From contig JBGPFS010000020.1 in assembly GCA_041483455.1 (NCBI GenBank), positions 1-21,116 of the forward strand: 21,116 nucleotides of DNA. The letters are read 5' to 3'. The translations under genes and the position numbers were made by a program. Each line of letters starts with the position of its first letter. The first letter of the stretch is position 1. Source of the stretch: JBGPFS01 sp041483455 (GTDB lineage: Bacteria; Chloroflexota; Limnocylindria; Limnocylindrales; CSP1-4). The notes under the pieces were generated by a model. That model ran no database searches and was not told the DNA's origin. It saw only the letters and a list, made by a program, of their open reading frames with translations. Below, one piece after another: positions 1-7,544 of the stretch.

Positions 1-479
1 ATGGATGCGGTGTCGCATAGCGCGGCGGTGTCGAACGGCATGTCGTCGGGGATCTTGAACACGGCCTTCATTGTGTGGACCACGTACTCGGCGTACGCAC
101 CCTGGGTGTAGTGGCCGTACTGGCGATGACCGAGGTCCTTGCGGCCGTAGTTGAAGCACAGGTTGTACCGACCGATCCGACACATCCGGCAATAGCCACA
201 GCCGGAGTGCGAGGTCCCCGCGACCCGCGTCCCGACGGTGAACCCGTTCTGCTCGGCGATCGGCCCGGCTGCGACGACCTCGCCGGACCATTCGTGGCCC
301 GGGATGTACGGGTAGGCCCGCGGCCACCGACCGGCGAAGCCGCCCTCGATGATCTCGGCGTCGGTGCCGCAGATCGCGATCGCCCGGACCCGGCACAGGA
401 CCTCGTTGGCGGCCGGCTCCGGCCGGGGGACGTCGCGGATCTCGAACGCGTGCGGGGCGGTGAGGACGAGCGCTTGCAT
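1..479 (-). CDS. Zinc-dependent MDR alcohol dehydrogenase, C-terminally truncated by window edge
   Basis: This is the N-terminal 159 residues of a medium-chain (MDR) zinc alcohol/polyol dehydrogenase; the reading frame stays open to the left edge. It starts MQALVLTAPH at 479. The catalytic zinc ligands are visible as Cys38 (ICGTD) and His62-Glu63 (PGHEW). The structural zinc lobe is Cys94, Cys97, Cys100 and Cys108 (SGCGYCRMC ... C). The NAD(P)-binding Rossmann half is outside the window, so cofactor choice cannot be read. The family oxidises alcohols, sorbitol-type polyols or threonine, and the substrate is not decidable here. It begins 2 bp after the stop of the cyclase gene at 482, so it is the last visible gene of the Liv-LacI operon and probably catalyses an oxidation step on the imported compound. 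Family assignment is firm and the specific reaction is unknown. Confidence 0.9.
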   Translation of the reverse strand, partial: MQALVLTAPHAFEIRDVPRPEPAANEVLCRVRAIAICGTDAEIIEGGFAGRWPRAYPYIPGHEWSGEVVAAGPIAEQNGFTVGTRVAGTSHSGCGYCRMCRIGRYNLCFNYGRKDLGHRQYGHYTQGAYAEYVVHTMKAVFKIPDDMPFDTAALCDTAS

Positions 480-481
480 CT

Positions 482-1270
482 CTACTCCTCCACGAATGCG
501 GCGACGCGGCAGACGCAGGCCTCACCGCCCTGCCAGCGCCACGGGAAGGCGCCCATCTCCACGCGTCGGCCGGCGACCTCGGCCAGCTCTCCGCCCAGGT
601 TCTCCAGCATCGAGATGTCGTTCCGCGCGGTCGCGTAGTGGATGTACTCGATATCCTTCGCCGGCAGCGTCTCCTCGATCGGCCGGCCCGTCAGCGTCTC
701 GTACTCGGTGACGAGATCGGGTCGCATGTGCCGGACACGCGTGTACAGGGAGTGGTCGATCGAGGCGAGATCCGCGCCGATCCACTTGATCCGCTTGTCG
801 ATGAGGAAGTCGATGACTTCGGGCCGGGGACCCGGATGGCGGTCGAAGTAGGTCACGTCGTCGCGCGTCGGCTTGACCCAGTTGTAGCGGTCCCAGCCCG
901 TGTAGAGCACGACGATGTCGCCGGCGCGGATCTCCTCACCCTGCGGGATGCAGCGCTGGATGTCCGCGAGGCTGTAGAAGCTCCAGGGTCCCGTGATCGG
1001 CCGGAGGTCGATCACCAGGCCCGTCCCGTAGAGCTCGTCCAGCCCGATGCGCCCGAGATCCCGGCCGGTCTCGCAATAGTGGCTCGGCGCATCGATGTGC
1101 GTGCCGGTGTGCATGTTCGTCTTCACCAGCATCGTGCTCTTCCGGTCGCGGTGGTGGGTGGTGATGTCGGTGACCTCGATCGAGGCGAACTGGGGCCAGG
1201 TGGGCATCCGATCGCCCCACGGCTGCGTCAGATCCACGAGGCGTCTCGTCTCAGGGCTTCGGGTGCTCAT
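482..1270 (-). CDS. Cyclase-family (PF04199) metal-dependent hydrolase
   Basis: The 262-residue protein belongs to the cyclase / kynurenine-formamidase-like family. The signature HTGTHIDAPSH lies at residues 54-64, giving metal ligands His54, His58, Asp60 and His64. Further family features are YTGWD (123-127) and GADLASIDH (165-173). Family members hydrolyse amides or lactams (N-formylkynurenine, isatin) or act on small ring compounds and lactones, using Mn or Zn. There is no signal peptide, so it is cytoplasmic. The ATG at 1270 overlaps the TGA of the upstream LacI gene (ATGA), and the stop lies 2 bp before the dehydrogenase start, indicating translational coupling. With a Liv-type importer upstream and a dehydrogenase downstream it probably opens or hydrolyses the imported substrate. 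Kynurenine formamidase itself is possible, but no other kynurenine-pathway gene is present. Confidence 0.88.
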   Translation of the reverse strand: MSTRSPETRRLVDLTQPWGDRMPTWPQFASIEVTDITTHHRDRKSTMLVKTNMHTGTHIDAPSHYCETGRDLGRIGLDELYGTGLVIDLRPITGPWSFYSLADIQRCIPQGEEIRAGDIVVLYTGWDRYNWVKPTRDDVTYFDRHPGPRPEVIDFLIDKRIKWIGADLASIDHSLYTRVRHMRPDLVTEYETLTGRPIEETLPAKDIEYIHYATARNDISMLENLGGELAEVAGRRVEMGAFPWRWQGGEACVCRVAAFVEE

Positions 1271-2316
1271 GCGGAATGCCTCACGCTAGCGGCCGGCGCG
1301 GCCGAGGACGCACGGATGATGAGCCGGGTCGGCAGGGTCACCCGGACCTCGCCGATCGGCTTGCCCTCCAGGTGATCGATCAGCAGATGAGCGCCGGCGA
1401 CGCCCATCTCCAGCTGGGGGACGCGGACCGTGGTGAGCGCGGGCTCCAGCAGGCCGGCGAGCGGGATGTCGTTGAAGCCGACGATCGAGATGTCCTGCGG
1501 AACGCGAACGCCGATCTCCCGGAGCCGCTGGAGCATGCCGATGGCGATGAGGTCGTTGGCGCCGAAGATCGCGGTCGGTCGGGCGGAGCCGGCGAGCATC
1601 ACCTGGAGCGCCCGGTAGCCCGCCGCTTCGGAGAACGCCTCGGCCTCGACCAGCAGGTCCGGCTCGTTCGCGAGCCCGTGCGCGACGACCGCCGCGCGAT
1701 ACCCGTCGCGGCGCTCGGCACCGGTCGTCGTGTTCTGGGGCCCGGCGATATGGCCGACCCGGCGGTGGCCGAGGCCCGCGAGATACGCCACGGCCCCGAC
1801 GGCCGCGGCATGGTTGTCGACGAGGACCGCCAGATCGTCGGCACCGTGCGCGGCGCGGTTGAGGAGGACGAACGGGAAGGCATCCGCCCGCAGCTCGTCG
1901 ATGGTGGCGTCGGCCATCTGGGAGGACGCGATGAGCAGGCCGTCGACCTGGCGCTCCCGGAGCACTCGCAGGTAGGTCGCCTCGCGCTCGGGCTGGTCCT
2001 CGGAGTTGCACAGGATGAGGTTGTAGCCGCGCTCGCGGGCGGCGTCTTCCGCGCCCTTGATGATCGATGAGAAGAACGGGTTGGTGATGTCGGGGACGAG
2101 CATCCCGAGCGTCAGCGTCCGTTGCAGCCGGAGGCTGCGGGCGAGGGCCGAGGGCCGGTAGCCGAGGCGGTCGGCGGCGTCGAGGACGCGTTGCCGCGTC
2201 TCCTCGCGGAGGGTCGAGCTGGCATCGTCGTTCAGGACGCGCGACACCGTCGACGGGTGCACGCCTGCCTCCGCCGCCACGTCGATGATCGTCGCCCGGG
2301 CTCTCGCGTTCGGCAT
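1267..2316 (-). CDS. LacI-family transcriptional regulator
   Basis: The 349-residue protein is full length for the family. The N-terminal helix-turn-helix (residues about 9-30, TIIDVAAEAGVHPSTVSRVL) is followed by the hinge helix region ending ALARSLRLQRT. A periplasmic-binding-protein-like effector domain follows (LGMLVPDITNPFFSSI, then GFNDIPLAGLLEPALTTVR). The family typically represses carbohydrate or small-molecule uptake operons and releases DNA on binding the substrate or a metabolite. The gene sits inside the operon, 92 bp after LivF and overlapping the cyclase start by 4 bp. It is therefore likely the local repressor acting on the operator-like site at 7232-7245 and so controlling its own synthesis. 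Control of a Liv-type amino-acid-like importer by a LacI protein is less usual than control of a sugar importer. The effector is unknown. No strong ribosome binding site is visible before the ATG. Confidence 0.93.
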   Translation of the reverse strand: MPNARARATIIDVAAEAGVHPSTVSRVLNDDASSTLREETRQRVLDAADRLGYRPSALARSLRLQRTLTLGMLVPDITNPFFSSIIKGAEDAARERGYNLILCNSEDQPEREATYLRVLRERQVDGLLIASSQMADATIDELRADAFPFVLLNRAAHGADDLAVLVDNHAAAVGAVAYLAGLGHRRVGHIAGPQNTTTGAERRDGYRAAVVAHGLANEPDLLVEAEAFSEAAGYRALQVMLAGSARPTAIFGANDLIAIGMLQRLREIGVRVPQDISIVGFNDIPLAGLLEPALTTVRVPQLEMGVAGAHLLIDHLEGKPIGEVRVTLPTRLIIRASSAAPAASVRHSA

Positions 2317-2340
2317 CCGGCTACCGCCGCGCGCCGGCCG

Positions 2341-2352
2341 GAGATCGATCGC
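2341..2352. promoter_or_regulatory. Weak candidate secondary operator upstream of the lacI-family gene
   Basis: GAGATCGATCGC lies 25 bp upstream of the LacI-family ATG. It differs at two symmetric positions from GAAATCGATTGC, the core of the stronger operator candidate at 7232-7245. GATCGATC-type strings are frequent in this GC-rich sequence, so chance is a serious alternative. Confidence 0.2.
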
Positions 2353-2393
2353 GTCGAGCGGACCCCGGGGCGGGCTGGGGAGTCATGCCGAGC

Positions 2394-2408
2394 GCCGCAG
2401 GCTGCGGC
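2394..2408 (-). other. Small intercistronic hairpin after livF-like gene
   Basis: A 6-bp perfect stem (GCCGCA/TGCGGC) with a 3-nt loop starts immediately downstream of the LivF-like stop codon. There is no T-tract. It may slightly reduce readthrough or protect the upstream mRNA, but it could be chance in GC-rich DNA. Confidence 0.25.
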
Positions 2409-3131
2409 TCATACGGCGGCTCCCTCGCCGAGATAGAGGCGCTTGACGAGCGGATCGTCGAGCAGCCGCTGCCCTTCGCCGCGCAGCTTGATCGTGCCGA
2501 GCTCCATGACGCAGCCGGTGCGGGCCGTGCCGAGCCCCGTCCGCGCGTTCTGTTCCACCAGGAGGATCGTCACGCCGTTCTCGTTGAGCTCGCGCATCTT
2601 GCCCATGACCGTGCGGGCCGCACGCGGCTCGAGGCCGAGCGTCGGCTCGTCCAGCAGCATCAGGCGCGGTGCGGTGACGACGGCCCGCGCCATCTCCACC
2701 TGCTTCTGCTCCCCGCCGCTCAGCAGGCCCGCCCGGCGGTCCGCCTGCTCGACGACGATCGGGAAGAGCGCCGCGGCAGCGCGCAGCCCCTCCCGCGCGA
2801 GCGTGCGGTCGCGGATGCTATAGGCCCCCATCAGCAGGTTCTCGTGCACCGTCATCTGGGGGAACGTGCTGCGACCCTGGGGGACGTGGGCGAGGCCGCG
2901 CCGGAAGAGCAGATCCGGGCGCCAGCCCGCCACGTCCAGGCCGTCGAAGCGGATCGCGCCGCTGCGCGGCCGGAGCATCCCCGAGATCACCCGCAGCAGC
3001 GTCGACTTGCCCGCCCCGTTCGGGCCGATGAGGCAGACGAAGTCGCCCTCCGCCAGGGCCAGGTCCACGCCGCGCAGGACCTCGCTTCCCCCACCGTATC
3101 CTGCGCGGAGACCCTCGATCTCGAGCAGCAT
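2409..3131 (-). CDS. livF: Branched-chain-amino-acid-type ABC transporter ATPase (LivF family)
   Basis: This 240-residue cytoplasmic ATPase subunit belongs to an HAAT/Liv importer. Walker A is GPNGAGKST (residues 36-44), the ABC signature is LSGGEQKQVEMARA and Walker B is LMLLDEPTLGL, followed by the H-loop region LLVEQNA, where the usual switch His is replaced by Gln as is typical for LivF. I chose the ATG at 3131 (MLLEIEGLRAGYG) because it matches the usual LivF N-terminus and lies 2 bp after the LivG stop. An in-frame start at 3239 would add 36 residues inside the LivG coding region and is unlikely. It pairs with LivG to energise the LivH/LivM channel. Confidence 0.95.
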   Translation of the reverse strand: MLLEIEGLRAGYGGGSEVLRGVDLALAEGDFVCLIGPNGAGKSTLLRVISGMLRPRSGAIRFDGLDVAGWRPDLLFRRGLAHVPQGRSTFPQMTVHENLLMGAYSIRDRTLAREGLRAAAALFPIVVEQADRRAGLLSGGEQKQVEMARAVVTAPRLMLLDEPTLGLEPRAARTVMGKMRELNENGVTILLVEQNARTGLGTARTGCVMELGTIKLRGEGQRLLDDPLVKRLYLGEGAAV

Positions 3132-3133
3132 CG

Positions 3134-3919
3134 CTAGTCTCCGAGGTACGCGTCGAGGACGATCGGGTCGTCGCGCACCAGCTCGGGCGAGCCCTGCGCG
3201 ATCACCGAACCCCGGTGCATGACGATGACCGGGTCGCACAGGCTCATCACGAAGCCCATGTTGTGCTCGATGATCAGGAAGGTCACGCCCCGCGCGTTCA
3301 GCTCCCGGACGTGACCCGCGACCTTCTCGATCATCACCGGGTTCAGCCCCCCGGCCGGCTCGTCGAGCATCACGATGTCCGGTTCGGCCATCAGCGCGGC
3401 GGCGAGCTCGAGCAGCTTCTGCTGGCCGAACGAGAGGCTGCCGGCGGGCTCATGCTCGAGCGCCCCGAGTCCGACGAAATCGAGGAGCGCCTCCGCCCGG
3501 TCCCGCTCGTGACCCTTGATCGCCGCCGTGAAGAGCGATCGCAGCGTCAGCTGGCGGACCGGGACGATCATGTTCTCGAGGACCGTCATCCGCCGGAACA
3601 ACCGCGTGACCTGGAAGGTACGCATCAGTCCGAGATGCACGATGTCGCTCGGGCGCCGTCCGATGATCGGGACGTCGCGGACGTGGATCCGGCCTCGTTC
3701 CGGCCGGTAGAAGCCGGTGATGCAGTTGAACAGCGTCGTCTTGCCCGAGCCGTTCGGCCCGATCAGGGCGGTGATGCTCCCCGTCCGCACGGTGAGCGAG
3801 CAGTCGCTGAGCGCCTGGATCCCGCCGAAGGACTTGTGGACGCCGTCGACCGCCAGGGCCACCGACCCGCCCGGCGTCGTGTCGCCGGACGCGGCGGCGG
3901 TGATCGACGCCGCGCTCAT
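3134..3919 (-). CDS. livG: Branched-chain-amino-acid-type ABC transporter ATPase (LivG family)
   Basis: This 261-residue ABC ATPase is the second nucleotide-binding subunit of the Liv-type importer. A roughly 18-residue variable leader precedes the typical start of the domain (VDGVHKSFGGIQAL). Walker A is GPNGSGKTT (54-62), the signature is LSFGQQKLLELA, Walker B is IVMLDEPAGGLNP and the switch region is LIIEHNM with the conserved His. The LivG/BraF hallmark GLMRTFQ is present. The ATG at 3919 overlaps the TGA of the LivM gene (ATGA), so translation is probably coupled. An open frame extends upstream through LivM but lacks homology-like sequence, supporting the chosen start. Confidence 0.95.
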   Translation of the reverse strand: MSAASITAAASGDTTPGGSVALAVDGVHKSFGGIQALSDCSLTVRTGSITALIGPNGSGKTTLFNCITGFYRPERGRIHVRDVPIIGRRPSDIVHLGLMRTFQVTRLFRRMTVLENMIVPVRQLTLRSLFTAAIKGHERDRAEALLDFVGLGALEHEPAGSLSFGQQKLLELAAALMAEPDIVMLDEPAGGLNPVMIEKVAGHVRELNARGVTFLIIEHNMGFVMSLCDPVIVMHRGSVIAQGSPELVRDDPIVLDAYLGD

Positions 3920-4917
3920 GCCGCCCCCTCGGGAAGTCGAGCCGGCTGCGCATCCGCTTGGCGCGGTCCGCCGCGGCGCCGCCGTCGATCGCCGATGGCC
4001 GTGATGATGCCCTCGGGCATGAACATCACCACCAGGACGAGGACGACCCCGAGCGCGATGAGGTGGACCTGGCCCGCGAGATCGGGCCACAGGCCGATGA
4101 GATACGTCTGGAGCGGCCACAGGATGAAGGCACCGAGCACCGGGCCCCACACGGTCCCGCGGCTGCCAACGAGGCTCATGATGACGAGGTTGAGCGTGAT
4201 GATCAGCTCGAAGGCGAGGTCGGGGTCGACGTAGTTGAGGTACTGGGCGTGCAACGCGCCGGCCGCCCCGGCGAACGAGACGCTGATCGCGAACGCCAGG
4301 ATCTTGTAGAGCGAGGTGTTCACCCCCGAGCCGTCCGCCTTGCCCTCCTCCTCCCGGATCGCGATGAGGCCGAGGCCGAACTTGGAGCGCCGGATCGCGA
4401 TGGACACGAGGATCGCGACGACCAGGAGCACGAGCATCGAGTAGTAGAAGGGCAGGATGATCATGTCGCTGGGGAGGGTGAGCAGCGGCAGGTAGAGACC
4501 GGAGCTTCCGCCGGTGATCCCCCGCAGGTTCAGGGCGAAGAGCTGGATCACGTACGTGAAGGTGAGTGTCACGACCACGAACGACGTTCCGCGGGCCCGC
4601 AGCGAGATCCACCCGAGGCCGGCTCCGACGACCGCCGCCAGAAGGCCCACGAACGGGGCGCTCACGAAGACGGGGATCCCGAAGTGGACGACGAGCAGCC
4701 CCGCGACGTACGACCCGAGCCCGAAGAACCCCACGTGGCCGAGCGACACATAGCCGGCATAGCCGCCCATGATGTCCCAGCCGACCGACATCGCCGCGTA
4801 CATGAACGTGAAGAGGAGCAGGTCGAGGTAGAAGCCCGCGTGCACGAACACCGGCAGCAGGGCGAACAGGGCCAGGGCCGACAGAGGGGCGACCTTGCGG
4901 ATGCGGCTCGAGGTCAC
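3916..4917 (-). CDS. livM: Branched-chain-amino-acid-type ABC permease (LivM family)
   Basis: The 333-residue polytopic inner-membrane permease belongs to the Liv/HAAT family. It has about eight to ten hydrophobic segments, starting LSALALFALLPVFV. The LivM hallmarks GYAGYVSLGHVGFFGLGSYV (about residues 60-79) and a cytoplasmic loop SLRARGTSFVVVTLTF are visible. I chose the GTG at 4917 (VTSSRIRK) because it overlaps the LivH stop as GTGA and gives a normal family length. The longer in-frame extension to 5136 is arginine-rich shadow sequence of the LivH frame. It forms the translocation pore together with LivH. Confidence 0.93.
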   Translation of the reverse strand: MTSSRIRKVAPLSALALFALLPVFVHAGFYLDLLLFTFMYAAMSVGWDIMGGYAGYVSLGHVGFFGLGSYVAGLLVVHFGIPVFVSAPFVGLLAAVVGAGLGWISLRARGTSFVVVTLTFTYVIQLFALNLRGITGGSSGLYLPLLTLPSDMIILPFYYSMLVLLVVAILVSIAIRRSKFGLGLIAIREEEGKADGSGVNTSLYKILAFAISVSFAGAAGALHAQYLNYVDPDLAFELIITLNLVIMSLVGSRGTVWGPVLGAFILWPLQTYLIGLWPDLAGQVHLIALGVVLVLVVMFMPEGIITAIGDRRRRRGGPRQADAQPARLPEGAA

Positions 4918-5795
4918 AGGCTCTCCCGCGCCACGGTGCCGAACAGGCCCCGCGGTCGCACGATCAGGACGCCGAAGAGGAACAGGTAGAAGACGAGCGG
5001 CGCCCAGTCGAGGGACACCGTCACGGTCATGACCTGCTCGAAGAGGCCGAGCACCATCGCGGCCACGAAGGTGCCCCCCAGGCTGCCGAGCCCTCCGAGC
5101 ACGACGATCGCGAGAAGCTTGCCGATCCAGAGCCAATGCGTGCTCGGATAGAAGGCGAAGAGCATGCCGATCAACGGGCCTCCGGCGGCGGCCATCGAGA
5201 CGCCGAGCGCGAAGGCGAGCATCGTCACGCGCTCCACGTTCACGCCGACCAGCGCGGCGCTGCGCGGGTCCTGGGTCGTGGCGCGGATCGCGCGGCCGAG
5301 GTCGGTTCGTGCGAGCACCAGGTAGAGCGCGCCGAGAAGCACGAGCGCGACGCCCCCCGACAGGAGCCGGATGAGCGGCACGTAGAACCCGAGGATCTCG
5401 AAGCTGTTCAGGGAGTACGAGGTCTTGATCGCCTGGAACGACGATGAGAAGAGGGTTCCCTGGAGCCCCTCCAGGATGATCGCGAAGCCGAAGGTGACGA
5501 GCACGGTGAGCGTGAGGTCACGGCCCGCGAGACGCCGCAGGATCGCCCACTGGACGAGCGCTCCGAGCGCGAAGAAGACCGGCATCACGACGACGATCGA
5601 CAGGAGTGGATCGAGCTGGAACGTCTTGAACAGCCACCACGAGAAGTAGGCGGCCATGATGATCATCGCGGCGTGCGCCACGTTGATCACGCGCATGATC
5701 CCGAAGATGAGCGTCAGGCCCGACGCCGCGAGTGCGTAGACGCCACCGGTGAGGACGCCGAGCACGATGCTCTGAACCAGGAGTTCGCCGCTCAT
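4914..5795 (-). CDS. livH: Branched-chain-amino-acid-type ABC permease (LivH family)
   Basis: The 293-residue polytopic inner-membrane permease has the LivH N-terminus (SIVLGVLTGGVYALAASGLT) followed by IFGIMRVINVAHAA. The cytoplasmic coupling loop RTDLGRAIRATTQDPRSAA contacts the ATPases in this family, and the GGLGSLGGTFVAA segment is also conserved. The ATG at 5795 has a good ribosome-binding sequence (AAGGA, about 7 nt upstream). The gene is separated from the binding-protein gene by 85 bp containing a perfect 14-bp hairpin. Its stop overlaps the GTG of LivM. The imported substrate cannot be told from the permeases. Confidence 0.94.
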   Translation of the reverse strand: MSGELLVQSIVLGVLTGGVYALAASGLTLIFGIMRVINVAHAAMIIMAAYFSWWLFKTFQLDPLLSIVVVMPVFFALGALVQWAILRRLAGRDLTLTVLVTFGFAIILEGLQGTLFSSSFQAIKTSYSLNSFEILGFYVPLIRLLSGGVALVLLGALYLVLARTDLGRAIRATTQDPRSAALVGVNVERVTMLAFALGVSMAAAGGPLIGMLFAFYPSTHWLWIGKLLAIVVLGGLGSLGGTFVAAMVLGLFEQVMTVTVSLDWAPLVFYLFLFGVLIVRPRGLFGTVARESL

Positions 5796-5830
5796 CAGTG
5801 GTTCCTTGCGCGGAGCCTGCCGGGTCTCGC

Positions 5831-5862
5831 GTCACCTCCCCGGCCGAGGCCGGGGAGGTGAC
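5831..5862 (-). other. Strong intercistronic stem-loop between binding-protein and permease genes
   Basis: A perfect 14-bp inverted repeat (GTCACCTCCCCGGC / GCCGGGGAGGTGAC) with a 4-nt loop lies between the binding-protein stop (5881) and the LivH start (5795). No T-run follows on the minus strand, so it is not a classical intrinsic terminator. By analogy with stem-loops after binding-protein genes in other ABC operons (malE-malF type), it likely stabilises the upstream mRNA or attenuates transcription, so that binding protein exceeds permease. Confidence 0.75.
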
Positions 5863-5880
5863 CCAGGGTTGGTTCTCCGC

Positions 5881-7194
5881 TCACCAAGTCGGCTTGGGAT
5901 AAGCCGGATCGGCGTCCTTGTTCGGGTCGTCACTCGGGGCGACCACGTGCAGCTGGTTGCCCTGGTACTGCTCGAGGAGGAAGCTCCCGTTCGGCCGGCC
6001 GAGCGCATCCCAGCCGATCGGGCCCTGCACCGTCGGGACCTTGTTCGCGTGCAGCCAGTCGGCGATCTTGGTGTTGTCGAGAGACTGCGCTCCGATGACG
6101 GCGGCCTGCAGGACCTGCCCCACGGAGTAGCCCTCCGCGGCCTCACCGGGGATGTCCGTCTCGGCCGGGAACATCGCGTGGTACTCGGCCACGAAGTTGG
6201 CGTTGCCGGTCGCCTTGGAGGCCGCGATCCAGCCGTCACCGGTGAAGATGCCGTTGACCTTGTCCCCCAGGGCCTGCTTGAAATTGCCGACCGTGCTGGG
6301 GCCGCTGGTGAAGTAGACCGCCTTCGGCTGGTAGTTGATCGAGGCGTACGCCTGGACCTGGCCGACCGCGTCGCCGAAGATCGTGCCGCCGAGGACGATC
6401 TCCGCACCTGACGCCTTCACCGCGGCGGCGATCGATGCGAAGTCCGTCTGGGTGGGCGGATAGACCTGCTTGTAGACCGTCCTGATGCCGGCCGCCTCGA
6501 GCGTCGCCTGCGCGCCGTCTTCGGTCGCCGACACGAACGGGTCGTCCTGCTGCGGGTAGGCGGCCGTCTTCGGCCGCTGGTCGGCAGGGAGCGACAGGAT
6601 GTAGTTGACGAAGGGATCGGCCTGCTTCGCGGCGACCGCGGGCTGGACGAAGAAGGTGTAATGGAACTGCCGGGAGAAGACCCCCGGGGCGCCCCCGGCG
6701 CCCTCGACGAAGGCCATCTTGTACTTCTCGGCGACGGCCGAGGTCGGGATCGTGAGCGCCGACGAGAACGGGCCGACGAGCAGGTCGACCTTGTCGACGG
6801 TGACGAGCTTCTCGATCTGGCTGACCGCCGTGTCGGCGAGGCTCTGGTTGTCGTACTCCTTCAGCTGGACCTGCCGGCCGAGGAGGCCGCCCGCGTCGTT
6901 GATCTCCTTGACCCAGACCTTGTAGCCGTGCTCGATGGCCGTGCCCGGGTCCGACTTGTCGCCGGTCATCGCCTGCGAGACGCCGATCACGATCGGCTTG
7001 TCGCAGGGCGGCAGCGGGCAGGTGGATGGCGAGGCCGCCGCGGACGGCGCGGACGACGCAGCCGTCGTGGGCGGCGGGGCGGAGCTCGCTGCGGGCGTGC
7101 TCGTGCACCCTGCCAGCGCGATCGCGCCAGCCACGAGCCCTACCAGGAGATGACGGACGCCGGGACCGACGATCGATTGGTTCGAGTCGACCAT
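5881..7194 (-). CDS. Liv-type ABC transporter substrate-binding lipoprotein (Peripla_BP_6 family)
   Basis: The 437-residue binding protein has a lipoprotein signal peptide ending in the lipobox LAGC (acylated Cys30). A roughly 28-residue Ala/Ser/Pro/Thr linker follows, typical of anchored binding proteins. The mature domain begins about residue 66 (KPIVIGVSQAMTGDKS) and continues EHGYKVWVKEINDAGGLLGRQV..., the amino-acid/amide binding fold of Leu/Ile/Val, urea and aromatic-acid binding proteins. Cys59 and Cys64 (CPLPPC) flank the start of the folded domain and might form a small disulfide. The ATG at 7194 has a GAGG about 9 nt upstream. It is first in the operon, next to the promoter at 7257-7285. 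Ligand specificity cannot be read from sequence. Confidence 0.93.
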   Translation of the reverse strand: MVDSNQSIVGPGVRHLLVGLVAGAIALAGCTSTPAASSAPPPTTAASSAPSAAASPSTCPLPPCDKPIVIGVSQAMTGDKSDPGTAIEHGYKVWVKEINDAGGLLGRQVQLKEYDNQSLADTAVSQIEKLVTVDKVDLLVGPFSSALTIPTSAVAEKYKMAFVEGAGGAPGVFSRQFHYTFFVQPAVAAKQADPFVNYILSLPADQRPKTAAYPQQDDPFVSATEDGAQATLEAAGIRTVYKQVYPPTQTDFASIAAAVKASGAEIVLGGTIFGDAVGQVQAYASINYQPKAVYFTSGPSTVGNFKQALGDKVNGIFTGDGWIAASKATGNANFVAEYHAMFPAETDIPGEAAEGYSVGQVLQAAVIGAQSLDNTKIADWLHANKVPTVQGPIGWDALGRPNGSFLLEQYQGNQLHVVAPSDDPNKDADPAYPKPTW

Positions 7195-7231
7195 GTTTCG
7201 CTGCCTCGCTTCCTGCCGGATGTTCCTTGCC

Positions 7232-7245
7232 GGAAATCGATTGCG
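7232..7245. promoter_or_regulatory. Candidate LacI-family operator
   Basis: GGAAATCGATTGCG fits the LacI-family operator pattern TGNAANCGNTTNCA at G, AA, CG, TT and C, including the central CpG typical of this family. Only the two outermost bases deviate. It lies at about +6 to +19 relative to the transcription start inferred from the promoter at 7257-7285, a position where a bound repressor would block initiation. The cognate regulator is probably the LacI-family protein encoded at 1267-2316. Confidence 0.6.
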
Positions 7246-7256
7246 TGACTCCGGGC

Positions 7257-7285
7257 AGGATAGGGTGCGGATTCCGGATAGTCAA
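7257..7285 (-). promoter_or_regulatory. Sigma70-like promoter of the Liv-LacI-cyclase-dehydrogenase operon
   Basis: On the minus strand the -35 box TTGACT (7285-7280) is followed after exactly 17 bp by the -10 box TATCCT (7262-7257). The predicted start is near 7250, leaving a leader of about 55 nt before the ATG at 7194. This is the best promoter match in the region. Confidence 0.65.
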
Positions 7286-7521
7286 GACCCGGGATTCGCT
7301 CCAGACCAGATCCGCTCCGAGTCCACTCGCGGCCGCCCGGTCGGTCATCAGGCCGGGGAACCTGCGGGTCGGCCGGCGGGGGTCGACCGTCTACGATCGC
7401 GCCCGCGCCCCCGTCGTCGCCGGCCGCTTTTCGGCCGCCCGAGGTGCCGATCTGCTCGGCCGTCCGGGGTCGGAGCTGGCCCTTGACGGGCCCGATCGCC
7501 TCCGCTCGAACTCGGGTCGTG

Positions 7522-7544
7522 GGAGCTTCGGACGGTCCAGCTCC
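7522..7544 (-). terminator. Possible terminator hairpin after Gfo/Idh gene
   Basis: On the minus strand GGAGCT and AGCTCC form a 6-bp stem around an 11-nt loop that can itself pair (GGAC/GTCC). It begins 18 nt after the Gfo/Idh stop codon. There is no U-tract, so termination strength is uncertain. Confidence 0.3.

Noticed and set aside
3920..4612. N-terminal extension of the LivG-like ATPase to 492 residues
   Set aside because: The extra part overlaps LivM, is Arg/His/Pro-rich and lacks a fold. The ATG at 3919 in an ATGA overlap matches the family length.
7421..7437. CGGCCG-CTTTT-CGGCCG as an intrinsic terminator or a repeat element
   Set aside because: The 6-bp stem has its T-run in the loop rather than after the stem, and CGGCCG is frequent in this sequence. 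Nothing else supports a function.
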